NCBI GenBank assembly: GCA_024636975.1
Contig: JAGXGA010000019.1
Coordinates: 124,001 to 188,000 of the forward strand
Length of the DNA: 64,000 nt
Source of the DNA: Mariniphaga sp.
Lineage (GTDB): Bacteria > Bacteroidota > Bacteroidia > Bacteroidales > Prolixibacteraceae
Direction: 5' to 3'
A program made the translations under genes and the position numbers. Positions 1-8,009 of the stretch are shown here, piece by piece. How positions within the stretch are numbered: position 1 is the stretch's first letter; the number at the start of each line of letters is the position of its first letter. The notes beneath the pieces were generated by a model. It did not search any database. It worked only from the letters and a program-made list of their open reading frames with translations, and was not told where the DNA came from.

Positions 1-73
1 CCTTATAAATATAATGCATATCAATTGTATTACCCGGTTTTCAGGTCCAAAAATAAATAAATGTGGTTTTAAA

Positions 74-2191
74 CTAATAATCGATTAAAATTATATCGTA
101 AGAATTAATATCCGGCACAGTAATTTCGATCGCATTTCCAGCAATAGTACGAAATGGGAGTGCATTCCCATCCGATAATCGTTTGACCGTACGAACAGGT
201 TTTTCGGGGTAGAAACTTATTTTGATATCTCTTACCTCTATTGGTGTATGAAAGGCATTTCCCAGCTGTCCGGAATGGTTGAGCAGGGCAAACCATTCAA
301 AATCGTCGTTCCTGCTTTTTTGACGGGACAATTCAACAAGCGGTGTAGCCGAAATTTTAACATCCTGTTCGTAATTCAGCAACCTGGACAGGGCGCTCAT
401 TACAAGGGCAGCATGACCATAATGCCGGGTATGATGATATAGAGAACCGATAAGGAACGTAAAAAAAGCTGTTTTGCCTTTTTTGTATTCATTCACTACA
501 AGCCCGGGAATATTTGTCACTTCAGTGTAATAGGTTTTCTCGGGAGGTCCGATCATTGCCGGTGGAATAAACCCAAGCAGGCTTTCTGCTCCATCGAGAG
601 GATTACAGTGAAGCCCCTTCTCCCAGCAATAAACCAGGTCGAGCCCATTGAAAACGGAATCTTGTAAAAGTTTTTTATCTTTTTCAAAAATCCTGTAATA
701 AGTTCCCTGTTCTTTTTCGAATTGGCTGTATTGTTTCTCTACCCCCAGGAAATTCAGCGAAAGATGGTTAAGCGGCGTCCCATTTTCATCTTTTGTGGAA
801 GAGAATCCTGTAACCAGAAGCTTCCCCCCGCCGGCAACATATGCTTCAAGTGTTTCGCACTGCCTATGGCTTAACCTGCTGATTTCCGGCAACACGATTA
901 CCTTATAACTTTCCAATTCTCTTGGAATATCTTCTGAATCAATGCACCAGTGTTCCATTACATCAAACAGAATGTGGTTTTCGGTAAGAATTTCAAACAA
1001 GCCTTTATATTCCTTATCCGACAGGCCATCATGCAGTACCAGTACCTCATTGCCTGAAACTGTATGATGCAGGTACTTTTCATTTTTTTTATGAAACCTG
1101 AAGACATCCTTAACATTCTTCAGAACAGTGCGGTCTTCCAGATTATCGAGACGGCCTATGCAGTAAAAATCAGGTCCGGCACCATACATTATATTCTGAA
1201 ACAAACGCTGCTGTGTGAGCCAGCGAGCATCGGCTGCATGCCGTGCGGGATATCCGTAAAAATGCACTGCCGCATTGCTTACCTGTTTGTCCTTCCAGGA
1301 GCCCACTGCACTTTTTACGTTATGCCCCGATTGATATTCCCATGGAACGAAATCATCATATAAGGCGGCATGTGAATTGGATTCCTTCCTGTAAAAATCG
1401 GTTCCGGCATGTGTATAGGTGCTGATGGCAATGTGGTTTCCAAATGATTTAATAAGATCGTGAATCCTGATAAACAATTCATTGGAGGTTTCACTTTTAA
1501 ACTGCTGGTATTTCCTGTAAACCGGGTCTTCAGTATCTTCTTTAACCGGCAGGTCCATTCCTCCCGACCAGCTGGCAAACCGTTTGCGACAGGCATTCGA
1601 CTGGCAAATTCCATGATAATGATTGCTGTAATCGCGTACCTGGTAACCAATCATATTGAAGAATACCCCATCCAGGGGAAACCTGCTTAATGCTTCATCC
1701 AAAATAGCAAGCGAATATTCCTGCTGATATCCTCCGTTGACACAGGTATGCACCTGCCCGTTATAATTAACTGTTTTATGGGCAAGGTTTTTATAAAGCC
1801 ATTCCGGCTGTTGTGCTGCCAGTTGCTCATTAAGCTTACTGAAATCGAACCGTCCGATTACCCTTATTCCTTCCTGATGCAAACGTTCTGTTACCTCACT
1901 GATCATATCAAACCGAAGGTTAGGATTCTGAAACTGATAATCAAGATCTGTATAGTAATTGGCCACAATTCCTCCTACATTAATCAGGACAATATTTGCA
2001 CCGGTTTCTTTAATTGAATTCACATACACATCCAGGTCAAAATCAATTGCATCGATTTCACGCAGGTTTGTCTGAATCAAACGAAATGGTTCTTCAAGCC
2101 ACCATTGTTCCTTTGGCTGAACCTGGGCAACCACCTGATTCACAATAACCAGGAACAGTAAAACCAACAAATTTTTTATAAGAGAATTCAT
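74..2191 (-). CDS. Exported glycoside hydrolase-like protein, TIM barrel plus beta-galactosidase trimerisation-like domain
   Basis: The 705-residue product begins with a signal peptide (about residues 1-23, ending VVAQ). Residues 30-370 look like a TIM barrel of the hypothetical glycosyl hydrolase 6 / alpha-amylase-like type, with strands such as ANIVLINVGG, VIGRFDF and the acidic LDGVFFNM near 173. Residues about 380-470 resemble the Rossmann-like trimerisation domain of GH42 beta-galactosidases (KVIVLPEISRL, GGGKLLVTG). It probably acts in the periplasm or at the outer surface on a glycan, but the substrate cannot be read from the sequence. It lies 37 bp downstream of the GH67N-type gene on the same strand, so the two are probably co-transcribed after the aldo/keto reductase gene. 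The domain calls are by fold resemblance; the catalytic residues were not assigned. Confidence 0.75.
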   Translation of the reverse strand: MNSLIKNLLVLLFLVIVNQVVAQVQPKEQWWLEEPFRLIQTNLREIDAIDFDLDVYVNSIKETGANIVLINVGGIVANYYTDLDYQFQNPNLRFDMISEVTERLHQEGIRVIGRFDFSKLNEQLAAQQPEWLYKNLAHKTVNYNGQVHTCVNGGYQQEYSLAILDEALSRFPLDGVFFNMIGYQVRDYSNHYHGICQSNACRKRFASWSGGMDLPVKEDTEDPVYRKYQQFKSETSNELFIRIHDLIKSFGNHIAISTYTHAGTDFYRKESNSHAALYDDFVPWEYQSGHNVKSAVGSWKDKQVSNAAVHFYGYPARHAADARWLTQQRLFQNIMYGAGPDFYCIGRLDNLEDRTVLKNVKDVFRFHKKNEKYLHHTVSGNEVLVLHDGLSDKEYKGLFEILTENHILFDVMEHWCIDSEDIPRELESYKVIVLPEISRLSHRQCETLEAYVAGGGKLLVTGFSSTKDENGTPLNHLSLNFLGVEKQYSQFEKEQGTYYRIFEKDKKLLQDSVFNGLDLVYCWEKGLHCNPLDGAESLLGFIPPAMIGPPEKTYYTEVTNIPGLVVNEYKKGKTAFFTFLIGSLYHHTRHYGHAALVMSALSRLLNYEQDVKISATPLVELSRQKSRNDDFEWFALLNHSGQLGNAFHTPIEVRDIKISFYPEKPVRTVKRLSDGNALPFRTIAGNAIEITVPDINSYDIILIDY

Positions 2192-2228
2192 AGTATTCAG
2201 TTATGATAGATTTACATATAAATTACTT

Positions 2229-4388
2229 TTAGCCGGCTTTTGCAATTTCGATATCCTTTTCAACCCATTTGGTAATTTGCTCCCAATCGACATAGCCCAC
2301 ACGGTTAAACCAAATGGGATTTATATTTTGGTGCAGGGCCGATTTTGTGTACTTCTTCCAGAATGCAAGCGCTTCAGTTAAATCCGCAACGGCTTTTTCC
2401 TGAATGCTTTTATTATTGGTTTCACGAAACATTGCCAGGTTGGTGGCACCCGCAATTTTATGTGCATAATATTTTCCGAGAAGGGCCATTGATTGAATAT
2501 CCTGCAGAATAACCTTCAGCTCCTTGTCTTCAGCAGGCATGAGTTCCTGAACAAGTTCAAGGGTTGCATTGGAATGGGCATGTAGTTGTTCTGCCACTTC
2601 AAATGGATTTAATAAATCTGAAGTTTGATTTTCTTTGGAATTTTTCACAAAATCAGGTATCGATTGATTCCCGGAGTATGGATGGGGAGGAAGGCTGATG
2701 AACCGGTTTACGTCGTGAAAACCGGTCTCATTCCGGGCAAACTCAGGGCGGCTTTTACATGCTTCAATGTACCATTGAAAATCGAGCGAGCCCCAATGAA
2801 ACCCTGTCGTGACCGGATAAATCATCGAAGCTTCCTGCCATGCTGTAAAAAGCTTATGTGCATCGGCATCGGGAAAACGGTTCTGCAGAATCTGAATAAA
2901 TCGTTCATCTTCAAGATTTGGATTGTATCCCAACCGGCCCCAAATCATCCAGTGGTACCAGTGTTTGGAAATTTCAATTTGCCGGGGTTCGTCCGCTTCT
3001 TTCATAAGGAATTCACGCCCCCATACCCATTGGTCGGAACCATAATAAAAACCCCTGGAAACATCTACCGGAATGTTCTGAATAAACTCACGAACAAACC
3101 CGGGTGCCCCCCAGCGAAACTGGTAATTATCGTCGTTGCGCAAAGTCCACAGCGTTTTCATCCCCTCAATATCTTCTACAAAACCTTCATGAAAAGGTTG
3201 CCGGGTTGAACTCATAACATGGGCCTGTGCATATTTAAAACTAAAAAGAAATTCGATGTCCGGGTTTTCGACAAGCGGTTTGAATTTTTCAGCAATGTCT
3301 TTCGCCCCTGCCATGTGCTGCCTGTGGATAAAGGTAAACTTCCGGCCGGGCATCTCTTTTGCTGCATCCAATAATCCTTTCGCATAAGTCTCATATGCCC
3401 AGTCTTCCTTTTCCTGAAAGCTCAACCCTTTCATATTTTCACCGGTGGTAAGACCAATACCGGCCAGATCGGGGTATGTGATAAACATCTGCCTAACGCT
3501 TTTCCTAAAATAATCGCGCGTAACAGGATTGTCTGCCTTGTCGGTTATGCCGTATTTTCCGTAAGTACCGTTTGTGAAAATATTCCAGGTAACCACATAA
3601 AAATCGACATTGCGATCTTTTGCATACTGCATAACATTTCTCCAGAATTCAATTTTTTCATTAATCGTCATTTTTTTCACCACCTCTGTATTGTTCAAAA
3701 TTTCAGGGGCATCAAGGCCGGTGGCTTCCAAATCGTAATGTTCCTGCCAATCGGTGGTTGAACGATGGACATCATCTAAAGCTATATCTTCGTATCCATC
3801 TACTTTAACCATCGATGGAAAAGGATGCAGGCTCCAAAGCGAAATCAGATTAAACCGGTACCTGGCCAGGTTGTCGATGTATTCTTTCCAGAAATCAAAG
3901 CTCCACATCTCTGGAATGTTTTTTTGTGCGGCATCACCTGCGTCGGTATAGGTGGGCGTGCGGACATCAAGCGGAATATTAAACTTGGTACCGCGTATTT
4001 CCATATACGGATTCTGAGTAGTTTCCTTTATTCCTTGCAATCCATAAAGTTTTATCTGCTCGGCAAGTTCCAGCCCGCCATACATTAAACCCGCATCATC
4101 AATTGCTGACACTTTGACCTTTTTGCCCTCTTTTTTGATCCTGAACCCTTCGTGCTTCAATTCTTCATTCTCTATCGCAAAAACGATATCCGCCCCATCA
4201 TTTTCAACTGCGCTCAGAACCAGTTTCCTTTCCGACATGGAATTTTTTATTTCTTCAAAAGCAAATTGAATTTTAGGGCTGGAAGCAGCACAATAAAAAG
4301 TTACTGTATTGTTACTTTTCGGACTTGCTGATGTAAAGACCAGGATAAAAGGCAGAAGCAGGAACAGGTATATGTTATTAGTTTTCAT
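2229..4388 (-). CDS. Exported GH67N-type alpha-glucuronidase-like protein
   Basis: A 719-residue protein if started at the ATG at 4388, which puts a hydrophobic signal peptide (YLFLLLPFILVFTSAS) right at the N-terminus; a longer frame to 4442 only adds a charged, non-signal extension. Residues about 28-130 match the small alpha/beta N-terminal domain seen in GH67, GH20 and related enzymes (DIVFAIENEE, GLMYGGLELAEQI). A large TIM barrel follows (IDNLARYRFNLISLW, VDFYVVTWNIF, DLAGIGLTTGENM). The C-terminal region is helical. It probably cleaves a uronic-acid-bearing or similar glycan in the periplasm; exact specificity is unknown. It sits between the Tat-signal aldo/keto reductase and the TIM-barrel gene. 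No SusC/SusD pair is present in the window. Confidence 0.72.
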   Translation of the reverse strand: MKTNNIYLFLLLPFILVFTSASPKSNNTVTFYCAASSPKIQFAFEEIKNSMSERKLVLSAVENDGADIVFAIENEELKHEGFRIKKEGKKVKVSAIDDAGLMYGGLELAEQIKLYGLQGIKETTQNPYMEIRGTKFNIPLDVRTPTYTDAGDAAQKNIPEMWSFDFWKEYIDNLARYRFNLISLWSLHPFPSMVKVDGYEDIALDDVHRSTTDWQEHYDLEATGLDAPEILNNTEVVKKMTINEKIEFWRNVMQYAKDRNVDFYVVTWNIFTNGTYGKYGITDKADNPVTRDYFRKSVRQMFITYPDLAGIGLTTGENMKGLSFQEKEDWAYETYAKGLLDAAKEMPGRKFTFIHRQHMAGAKDIAEKFKPLVENPDIEFLFSFKYAQAHVMSSTRQPFHEGFVEDIEGMKTLWTLRNDDNYQFRWGAPGFVREFIQNIPVDVSRGFYYGSDQWVWGREFLMKEADEPRQIEISKHWYHWMIWGRLGYNPNLEDERFIQILQNRFPDADAHKLFTAWQEASMIYPVTTGFHWGSLDFQWYIEACKSRPEFARNETGFHDVNRFISLPPHPYSGNQSIPDFVKNSKENQTSDLLNPFEVAEQLHAHSNATLELVQELMPAEDKELKVILQDIQSMALLGKYYAHKIAGATNLAMFRETNNKSIQEKAVADLTEALAFWKKYTKSALHQNINPIWFNRVGYVDWEQITKWVEKDIEIAKAG

Positions 4389-4493
4389 CAGATTAATTTC
4401 AGGTTTAATAAAAAGCTTTGCAAAGCACAAATAAACAGGCATTGCAAAGCATTACAATATATCAGTTTTCTTTAAGGCTTATTACCATTCTTT

Positions 4494-5555
4494 TCAAACG
4501 CCGATATCCCATCGCCTGAAATACAATCCCTGACGCACTATGGGCAATGTTTTGAATTCGATTTCTTCCATTTCGGCCAGTGCAAGCGGACTAAACTCCG
4601 AGGCAATTTTCACATTTTCCTCAAGTTGCTCTAAATTATCAACACCAATAATGGTGGTACTCACCGGCAGGCTCATATTGTACGTTAATGCTTCTTTAAT
4701 TGAAATTGTACCTGATTTTGGAGTTCGCAAACGGGCATCGGTTTGTTCTTCCAGAGGAGGTGGTGTCCAACTGGAGAGCATTCTGCCCCTGGTAGTCACT
4801 TTCATACCTATGGTGGCAATGCCTCTTTTCTGTGCCTCGGGCAACAAATAATTTTTAAAGCTAAGGTAATGAACATCGGCTGCATTCAAAGCCAGTAAGA
4901 GTGAATCGAAGGGATATCGTTTAATGGCTTCGAGCAAAACAAGAGGTTCAAAATGCCCGGTAATGCCAAGATGCCTGACCATGCCTTCGGCCTTCGCCTT
5001 TTCCAACGCTTTTATTGCTCCATCGGCAGCGAAAATCTGATCGACCTGCTCCTGGTTTTGAACATTATGCAATTGCCATGTATCCAGGTGGTCGGTTTGC
5101 AGGTTCTTCAGGCTTTCCTCGAGCAAACGCATTGAGCCGTCGTATGTCCGGTCGTGGGTTTTGGTAGAAAGCCATACCTCACCACGACGGGTTTTCATTA
5201 CCCTTCCGATGTTTAACTGGCTCACTCCTCTACCATACGACGCGGCGGTATCGATATAATTTATACCAAGATCGATGGCGCGATGAATGATTTTTTCCGA
5301 CTCATCTTCCCTTCCTGCAATTTCAAGTGTAGCCTGACCCCCAAGGCTAAGAATACCTACCTTGTACCCGGTATTCCCAAATGAATGGGTTGGCATGGCA
5401 CTGTAGGTTACCGGATTAAACGGGTGATTGGTGTTGCTGTTAAGTGGCACCCGGTCCACAACCTTTTCCGAACCAAATGCATTACCAACAGTAACTGCGG
5501 CTGCAGCCGTAAGGCCGGCTCCAAGGAAATTCCTGCGATTGATTTTTGTTTTCAT
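4494..5555 (-). CDS. Tat-exported aldo/keto reductase
   Basis: This 353-residue aldo/keto reductase opens with a twin-arginine signal (INRRNFLGAG, then an Ala-rich hydrophobic stretch), so it is probably folded in the cytoplasm and exported. The catalytic tetrad of the family is visible: Asp102 (INYIDTAASYG), Tyr107, Lys132 (WLSTKTHDR) and His163 (TWQLHNVQN). It should catalyse NAD(P)-dependent interconversion of a carbonyl and an alcohol, probably on a sugar or sugar derivative. How the nicotinamide cofactor is supplied outside the cytoplasm is unclear and is shared with the Gfo/Idh/MocA proteins of this window. It is the first gene of a minus-strand block with two glycosidase-like genes (105 bp and 37 bp gaps), which points to glycan breakdown. 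Confidence 0.85.
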   Translation of the reverse strand: MKTKINRRNFLGAGLTAAAAVTVGNAFGSEKVVDRVPLNSNTNHPFNPVTYSAMPTHSFGNTGYKVGILSLGGQATLEIAGREDESEKIIHRAIDLGINYIDTAASYGRGVSQLNIGRVMKTRRGEVWLSTKTHDRTYDGSMRLLEESLKNLQTDHLDTWQLHNVQNQEQVDQIFAADGAIKALEKAKAEGMVRHLGITGHFEPLVLLEAIKRYPFDSLLLALNAADVHYLSFKNYLLPEAQKRGIATIGMKVTTRGRMLSSWTPPPLEEQTDARLRTPKSGTISIKEALTYNMSLPVSTTIIGVDNLEQLEENVKIASEFSPLALAEMEEIEFKTLPIVRQGLYFRRWDIGV

Positions 5556-5786
5556 TTCAATGCGTATTAAAAATTGTTGATCATTACTTCTTTCAACATA
5601 CCAATATAAAACACGTACAAGGTAAAAAATAAAGGCTAAAAATCAGTGGCTTCCGCAATCAAAATAACTTATCTGAATGAACTTTTGAAACTTCAACTGC
5701 TAACATCAGATGTCAAGCTATTATTACACTTAATTTATAACTGTTATTGACTGTAAATCACAAAAGAGGTATTATTTTTTAAATGA

Positions 5787-5818
5787 TTTGCCGGAGATGA
5801 GGTTTTTCTCTATTTTTG
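5787..5818 (+). promoter_or_regulatory. Bacteroidota-type promoter of tRNA-Arg
   Basis: TTTG at 5787-5790 and TATTTTTG at 5811-5818 are separated by 20 bp. They match the -33 TTTG and -7 TAnnTTTG elements of the primary sigma factor of this phylum. The -7 box ends 15 bp before the tRNA. Confidence 0.7.
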
Positions 5819-5833
5819 CACACCTTATCAAAA

Positions 5834-5905
5834 GGTCCCGTAGTTCAACGGATAGAATAGCGGTTTCCTAAACCGTAGATATGGGTTCGATTCCCGTCGG
5901 GACTA
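5834..5905 (+). tRNA. tRNA-Arg (anticodon CCU)
   Basis: A full cloverleaf can be drawn. The acceptor arm pairs 5834-5840 with 5898-5904 (seven pairs, the first G-U), the D stem is GTTC/GAAT, and the anticodon stem is 5860-5864 with 5872-5876. The loop TTCCTAA carries the anticodon CCT at 5867-5869, and the T arm ATGGG-TTCGATT-CCCGT spans 5881-5897. CCU reads AGG arginine codons. The 3' CCA is not encoded. A promoter and a terminator flank it, so it is a single-gene transcript. Confidence 0.93.
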
Positions 5906-5928
5906 CAAGAAAATTGTTTAATCAATTG

Positions 5929-5957
5929 AAAGCGAGTATATTAAAAGTGCTCGTTTT
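5929..5957 (+). terminator. Probable intrinsic terminator after tRNA-Arg
   Basis: AAAGCGAG (5929-5936) pairs with CTCGTTTT (5950-5957), eight pairs with one G-U. The loop is AT-rich, 13 nt long, and the stem runs into a T tract. It is 23 bp after the tRNA. Confidence 0.55.
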
Positions 5958-6106
5958 TTTATTTGTGCAACAAGTGTGAAATGGCCGAATAAGGGAGGCA
6001 CTTTAATAAAGTTATTAGAATCCTGCAATCAAACCCAATTATGTTTTTTAATGCCGCAGCTAATTTCATATGCCTTGAGATTAAATAGCTGCAGCCCTTC
6101 CACTGT

Positions 6107-6375
6107 TTAAATATTCTTTGTGTGAAAAAATTTCAACAAATTTTCTTTCTTTGTTGTCTCCAGCTTTATTTCCTTATTTCCGCTAATTAATGATTCCAAG
6201 GGTATACCAAGATATTGGTTTAATAAATTTATTGTTTTTAATGTCAGAGCCCTTCTTCTGTTCAAAAATTCTGAAACCCTTGTTAACCGTTAACAAACAC
6301 TACAAACTCTGGAAACTTGTCTACTTCGTATTCAATATTTGTATATTTATTGGCAATAAGTAAATCATTCTTCAT
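6107..6375 (-). pseudogene. Remnant of a HigA-type (XRE) antitoxin and flanking decayed coding sequence
   Basis: In the 513-bp gap between the tRNA and higA, the minus strand at 6289-6107 translates without a stop and without a start. It contains TRVSEFLNRRRALTLK followed by YLGIPLESLI. That is the C-terminal half of the helix-turn-helix of small HigA antitoxins, where the family reads SRVSEILNRKRPLTL...GLGIPAEVLI. The first recognition helices and the N-terminus are missing. Just upstream in another frame, overlapping by a few bases, is a 30-codon open frame starting at ATG 6375 (IEYEVDKFPEFVVF) which I do not recognise. Together they look like coding DNA broken by deletion and frameshift. 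I see nothing else in 5958-6418. Confidence 0.55.
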
Positions 6376-6418
6376 TAGAGAAGTATTCAATTGTATTTTC
6401 ATCTAGTTTTGGAACAAC

Positions 6419-7522
6419 TTAAATGGTAACTCTATCAAAAACTACTTTTTCTTTTAACCTATTCAATTGTACGTTCTGGCATAAATAATTGTATTTCCTT
6501 TGTACTTGCGCAACTATAATGCCCGGATGTTTTTTGAATTTTTGAGCTAATTGCAGCACTAAATTTTTATCAAAGGATGCATATGAAAAAAGCTCATTTC
6601 GTTCTTTTTCTGATAAGAGCATTCTGGCGGCAAACGCATTAGCTTCGTCTTCCTTTTCCTGGTCAGACTCAATACTTTCCAGCCCATCTATAAAAATATC
6701 TTTTTTCCCGTGATACAAAATATGGGCAAGTTCGTGATATAAAGTAAACCAAAAAGAATTATATTCCTTGTGCCTGTCTGTAACCTGAATAAGTGGTAAT
6801 GTATTATTTTTAATCCACCTTGAAGCACCAAAAATTGGGGCTTTGGCAATACAAGGGGTATAGACCAATGCTACACCACATGATGCAAAGATCTTCTGGA
6901 GATCATCTAACCAATTTGGCGGATGATTATATGATATATTTTGAATTTGTTCCAAACTATTTCGCATAGTCTTTTTATCAAAAGGAACTGTGTTAATATG
7001 TTTTGCCTGCAGTTCACCTAAACGCAACCATACTGAAATGGCCTCTGGTTCTGCCGTATATTTTAGCTCTATTTTGAAAGCTAAAGAGCTGCCTACATAT
7101 ATATCAGCCCATTGTTTTGGAGATGCTACCCTGAAAAACTTCAAGAGGCTATTTGCTATTTCAATTTTATTGCGCGTATAGGGAATTATGCCAATATTTT
7201 TCATTATTGCCAGAGGAAACTTTTCTGTCCATTCTTTACATTGCTCCAGATGTTCCATTCGTTCAATCTCCAAAAACTCATCCTGATATTGACGTTCAAG
7301 ATTGAGCCAAAAGCTCGCTGAAATTCCCAGAACATATTCCAATTTCGTAGCGGTTTCTTTTGTAATAGCAGCTTTCCCCTTAATTAGCTCATTTAATTTT
7401 GTTACAGACCGGCCCAGTCGCTCGGCTAATTCTGCCTGAGACATGCCTATATGTTCAATATGTTCCTGAATAGTATCTCCCGGGCATGTAAGTAATGATT
7501 TTTTTAAATCTATATTATCCAT
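6419..7522 (-). CDS. higA: HigA-family antitoxin with XRE helix-turn-helix and ImmA/IrrE metallopeptidase domain
   Basis: The protein has 367 residues. Residues 15-70 form an XRE helix-turn-helix of the HigA type (GMSQAELAERLGRSVTKLNE, then a GISASFWLNLE tail). Residues about 205-345 are a DUF955/ImmA-like domain with the zincin motif HELAH at 263-267 and a downstream DEANAFA (292-298) that would supply the third zinc ligand. Such long antitoxins repress their own operon and neutralise a RelE/HigB RNase. The start is 17 bp after the stop of the interrupted higB gene, the usual toxin-first order of higBA. All visible catalytic and DNA-binding residues are present, so this antitoxin looks intact even though its partner is broken. 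Confidence 0.88.
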   Translation of the reverse strand: MDNIDLKKSLLTCPGDTIQEHIEHIGMSQAELAERLGRSVTKLNELIKGKAAITKETATKLEYVLGISASFWLNLERQYQDEFLEIERMEHLEQCKEWTEKFPLAIMKNIGIIPYTRNKIEIANSLLKFFRVASPKQWADIYVGSSLAFKIELKYTAEPEAISVWLRLGELQAKHINTVPFDKKTMRNSLEQIQNISYNHPPNWLDDLQKIFASCGVALVYTPCIAKAPIFGASRWIKNNTLPLIQVTDRHKEYNSFWFTLYHELAHILYHGKKDIFIDGLESIESDQEKEDEANAFAARMLLSEKERNELFSYASFDKNLVLQLAQKFKKHPGIIVAQVQRKYNYLCQNVQLNRLKEKVVFDRVTI

Positions 7523-7539
7523 TGCAGATTGTTTTAATA

Positions 7540-7872
7540 TTAGTGTGGGTCTTCAACAGACTCAATACTTATAATTGTTATTGCTATTAGATCTACACCA
7601 CCATCTTCCAGAGTAGGATTAGGGTCATGTTCGATTTGAAACAGTATCCTCCAGTTTCCCTGAATATCAACAGATCATGTTCCCTTTCTTTCTCCTTGAT
7701 ACTGATGTAACCTCAATACTGGTAATTGCGAAATAGTCCATAAATTTTCTGCACTTTCGAGTTGAATACTACGTTGCTTTATTTTTTTTGCCAGTATGCC
7801 ATAAGTTTTAGCTAAACCTTTATCGGTCGTAACTGACTTTTCCAGTTTATTATTTTTGTATAATAATTTCAT
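7540..7872 (-). pseudogene. higB: HigB/RelE-type toxin interrupted by one in-frame TGA
   Basis: The frame from ATG 7872 runs 65 codons to a TGA at 7675-7677, then continues in the same frame for 44 more codons to TAA at 7540-7542. The joined translation reads as a normal HigB of about 110 residues: KLLYKNNKLEKS at the start, LHQYQGERKGT before the stop, SVDIQGNWRILF after it, and a DGGVDLIAITIISIE tail. In the family the residue after the G-x-R-x-G-x motif is Trp, so the simplest history is a single TGG to TGA change. The rest shows no frameshift or decay, so the lesion is recent, or else a sequencing error. As written, the product lacks the C-terminal half with the core RNase strands and should be inactive. 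Confidence 0.85.
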
Positions 7873-8009
7873 TGCAAATATACAATTTCTATTTACCTCA
7901 AAGGTTAATCATTTTCTTATTTTTCATTTTATAACTTAAATTCTCCATTGCCACAGCTTTCATTAACAGCAAGAATAGATTAAGTTTAGCTATCTATAAG
8001 AATTTAGTC

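Noticed and set aside
2625-3209. A 194-codon plus-strand frame inside the GH67N-type gene
   Set aside because: Antisense to a well-formed coding region with a signal peptide and TIM barrel; no domain is visible in the shadow.
7675-7677. TGA read as Trp or selenocysteine in higB
   Set aside because: The rest of the window uses TGA as a normal stop (for example crtB and lytS), and no selenocysteine hairpin was seen. A nonsense change or a read error is simpler.
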